Below, in pieces: positions 5,781-7,565 of a DNA stretch of 7,565 nucleotides (positions are counted from its first letter, which is position 1; the number at the start of each line of letters is the position of its first letter). A program made the position numbers and the translations under genes. The notes beneath the pieces are model-generated. The model saw nothing but the letters and a program-made list of their open reading frames with translations, was not told where the DNA came from and searched no databases. Source of the stretch: Spirochaetaceae bacterium (lineage in GTDB: Bacteria > Spirochaetota > Spirochaetia > Treponematales > Breznakiellaceae); assembly GCA_031267475.1 (NCBI GenBank), contig JAIRZA010000208.1, positions 1 to 7,565 of the forward strand. The letters run 5' to 3'.

Positions 5781-7514
5781 TCATTTATTTTTGATTTTGG
5801 CCCATGTATCGCGCAAGCCTACTGTTTTGTTAAAGACGGGTCTGCCGTCCGCCCCGTCTTCGGTATCGCGTACAAAGTAACCGTGCCTCTCAAACTGAAA
5901 GAATCCCCCGCCTCCCTCTCCGCCAATCGCCGGCGGAACCGCCTGCCGCAGACAGGGCTCGGCTAACGCGCCGTTGATGCTTGTGAGGGAGCCGGGATTA
6001 AGATTGTCAGCCAGAGTCTTGCCGGGCGGAACATCCATAGGATGTTCCGGCGTAAACAGGTAATCGTAAATTTTTACATCGATAGGCATGGCGCTCGCGG
6101 CGGACACCCAATGGATGGTCCCTTTGATTTTCCGGTTGTCTACCGCGTTGCCGCCTTTTGTCGCCGGATCGTACACGGCGCGGACGGCGGTGATGTTTCC
6201 GGCTTCGTCTTTGTCAAAGCCTGTGCAGGTGATGATAAACCCATAGCGCAGACGCACACTGTTGCCCGGATAAAGCCGGTAATACTTAGGCGGCGGCGTT
6301 TCTTCAAAATCGTCCCGCTCTATCCATATTTCGCGGGTAAACCGGATTTTCCGTTTGCCAGCGCTTTCGTCTTCCGGGTTGTTCACCGCGTCCAGCGTTA
6401 TATCCTCGTCAGCCGCCATGTTTTCTATGATGAGTTTCAGCGGCTTCAGCACCGCCATAACGCGCAGGGCGCGTTTGTTAAGGTCTTCGCGCAGGCAATA
6501 TTCAAGCAAAGCTGAATCGACTGTGCTGTCTGTTTTAGAAACGCCTATGCGGAGCATGAAGTCGCGAAGAGCCGCCGGTGTATAACCGCGCCGGCGGAGT
6601 CCGGCAAGCGTGGGCATACGGGGGTCGTCCCAGCCGGAAACTTGCTTTGTCTGCACAAGCTGCAACAGGTAGCGCTTGGACAGAACAGTATGCGTCATGT
6701 TGAGCCGGGCGAACTCTATCTGCCTGCTTGGAAAAACTTCCGCCTCTTTGATGAACCATTCGTACAAGGGGCGGTGAATCTCGTATTCAAGCGAACAGAG
6801 CGAGTGTGTTACTCCCTCTTTCGCGTCTGAAAGCGGGTGCTGAAAATCGTACATGGGATAGATACACCACGCGGCGCCTGTCCGGTAGTGTTTTTCACGC
6901 CTGACGCGGTACATAACCGGGTCGCGCATCACGAGGTTGGGGTGCGTCATGTCTATTTTCGCCCTCAGCGTCTTAGCGCCGTCGGCGAATTCACCGTCCC
7001 GCATACGCTTAAACAGGTCAAGGTTCTCGTCAACGCCGCGGTCCCGGTACGGGCTGTTCCTGCCCGGCGGTGTTTCTGTGATGTTGTTCTTGTCCACCGC
7101 TGTTCCGCGGTATTCCCGCATCTCGTCTTCGGAAAGGTCGTCCACATAGGCGTGTCCTTTCCTGATTATCTTGACGGCAAGTTCGTAAAGGTATTCGTAA
7201 TAGTCCGAAGCGTAGTATTCGCGGTCATCCCAATCAAAACCAAGCCATTTTATGTCCCGTTTTATAGCTTCTACATAAGAAATGTCTTCTTTTTCAGGAT
7301 TCGTGTCGTCAAAACGCAGGTTGCATTCGCCGTGAAACCGCGCCGCCATTGAAAAATCAATCGACATTGCTTTGCAGTGCCCAATGTGCAGCCATCCGTT
7401 AGGTTCCGGCGGAAAACGAGTGCGTACATAATCAAAGCGTCCGTTTGCAAGGTCTTCTTTTATAAAATCGCTTATAAAATCATTTGTTTCCGCAATAATT
7501 TCAACGCCGCTCAT
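5781..7514 (-). CDS. glnS: Glutaminyl-tRNA synthetase
   Basis: A class I aminoacyl-tRNA synthetase that charges tRNA-Gln with glutamine directly, so the organism need not rely only on the Glu-tRNA amidotransferase route. It has 577 residues, slightly longer than the E. coli enzyme. The Rossmann catalytic domain has PEPNGWLHIGH at 36-46 (the HIGH motif is 43-46) and the KMSKS-equivalent VLSKR at 277-281, typical for GlnRS. RFDDTNP (67-73) and DFQHPLSDAKEGVTHSLCS (223-241) are characteristic of the Gln/Glu subfamily. The C-terminal anticodon-binding beta-barrels follow and end with QFERHGYFVRD...VFNKTVGLRDTW. A glycine-rich stretch (GGEGGGG) lies in the distal barrel. The ATG at 7514 has no Shine-Dalgarno sequence but sits 6 nt after a promoter -10 box. 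It ends in TGA. Confidence 0.97.
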   Translation of the reverse strand: MSGVEIIAETNDFISDFIKEDLANGRFDYVRTRFPPEPNGWLHIGHCKAMSIDFSMAARFHGECNLRFDDTNPEKEDISYVEAIKRDIKWLGFDWDDREYYASDYYEYLYELAVKIIRKGHAYVDDLSEDEMREYRGTAVDKNNITETPPGRNSPYRDRGVDENLDLFKRMRDGEFADGAKTLRAKIDMTHPNLVMRDPVMYRVRREKHYRTGAAWCIYPMYDFQHPLSDAKEGVTHSLCSLEYEIHRPLYEWFIKEAEVFPSRQIEFARLNMTHTVLSKRYLLQLVQTKQVSGWDDPRMPTLAGLRRRGYTPAALRDFMLRIGVSKTDSTVDSALLEYCLREDLNKRALRVMAVLKPLKLIIENMAADEDITLDAVNNPEDESAGKRKIRFTREIWIERDDFEETPPPKYYRLYPGNSVRLRYGFIITCTGFDKDEAGNITAVRAVYDPATKGGNAVDNRKIKGTIHWVSAASAMPIDVKIYDYLFTPEHPMDVPPGKTLADNLNPGSLTSINGALAEPCLRQAVPPAIGGEGGGGFFQFERHGYFVRDTEDGADGRPVFNKTVGLRDTWAKIKNK

Positions 7515-7520
7515 ACAAAA

Positions 7521-7549
7521 AGTCTGCCGGAATCCCCGCCCGCTGTCAA
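7521..7549 (-). promoter_or_regulatory. glnS promoter, apparently leaderless
   Basis: On the minus strand, a perfect TTGACA (7549-7544), a 17-bp spacer, and CAGACT (7526-7521; 3 of 6 matches to the -10 box, keeping A2, A4 and T6). The -10 box ends 6 nt before the glnS ATG at 7514. The intervening TTTTTG has no ribosome binding site. The geometry is identical to that of the methyltransferase gene, which raises confidence above what the weak -10 box alone would give. Confidence 0.5.
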
Positions 7550-7565
7550 GGCAACGCGGGGCGCG

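Overview
The window carries four chromosomal housekeeping-type genes and one AT-rich restriction-modification (R-M) module. From left to right: pyrG (CTP synthase, + strand, 70-1713); a Type II R-M pair on the + strand (a beta-class DNA methyltransferase, 1977-2825 once an internal stop is bridged, then a PmeII-like restriction endonuclease, 2818-3555); then three minus-strand genes running back towards it: glnS (7514-5781), a Cof-type HAD phosphatase (5655-4801) and a DUF362 protein with two 4Fe-4S clusters (4763-3651). pyrG and the DUF362 gene converge, and the R-M pair sits between their 3' ends, where an insertion would harm neither promoter.

Organism: a bacterium whose core genes are moderately GC-rich (a little above half G+C by eye) and which has a direct glutaminyl-tRNA synthetase. 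The DUF362/ferredoxin protein is most common in anaerobes, so an anaerobic host is plausible, but I cannot assign a phylum. All long genes read with the standard code; pyrG and glnS both end in TGA. The R-M genes are far more AT-rich (roughly a third G+C by eye), as expected for acquired DNA.

The most notable points are these. (1) The methyltransferase is interrupted by TGA exactly at the glycine codon of its SAM-binding motif (DPFMGS-stop-TTV), while the reading frame continues cleanly for 46 more sense codons and the partner nuclease looks intact. An active nuclease without its methyltransferase should be lethal, so the nuclease is dead, the stop is read through, protection comes from elsewhere, or the base is a sequencing error. 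(2) pyrG, the methyltransferase gene and glnS each have a sigma70-like promoter whose -10 hexamer ends exactly 6 nt before the ATG, and none has a Shine-Dalgarno sequence. This predicts leaderless mRNAs. The HAD and DUF362 genes instead have AAGGA-type ribosome binding sites. (3) A perfect 13-bp direct repeat brackets the R-M module (1748-1760 and 3567-3579). (4) A perfect 23-bp dyad lies upstream of the HAD gene and resembles an operator.

No tRNA, rRNA, CRISPR array, transposase or integrase was seen.
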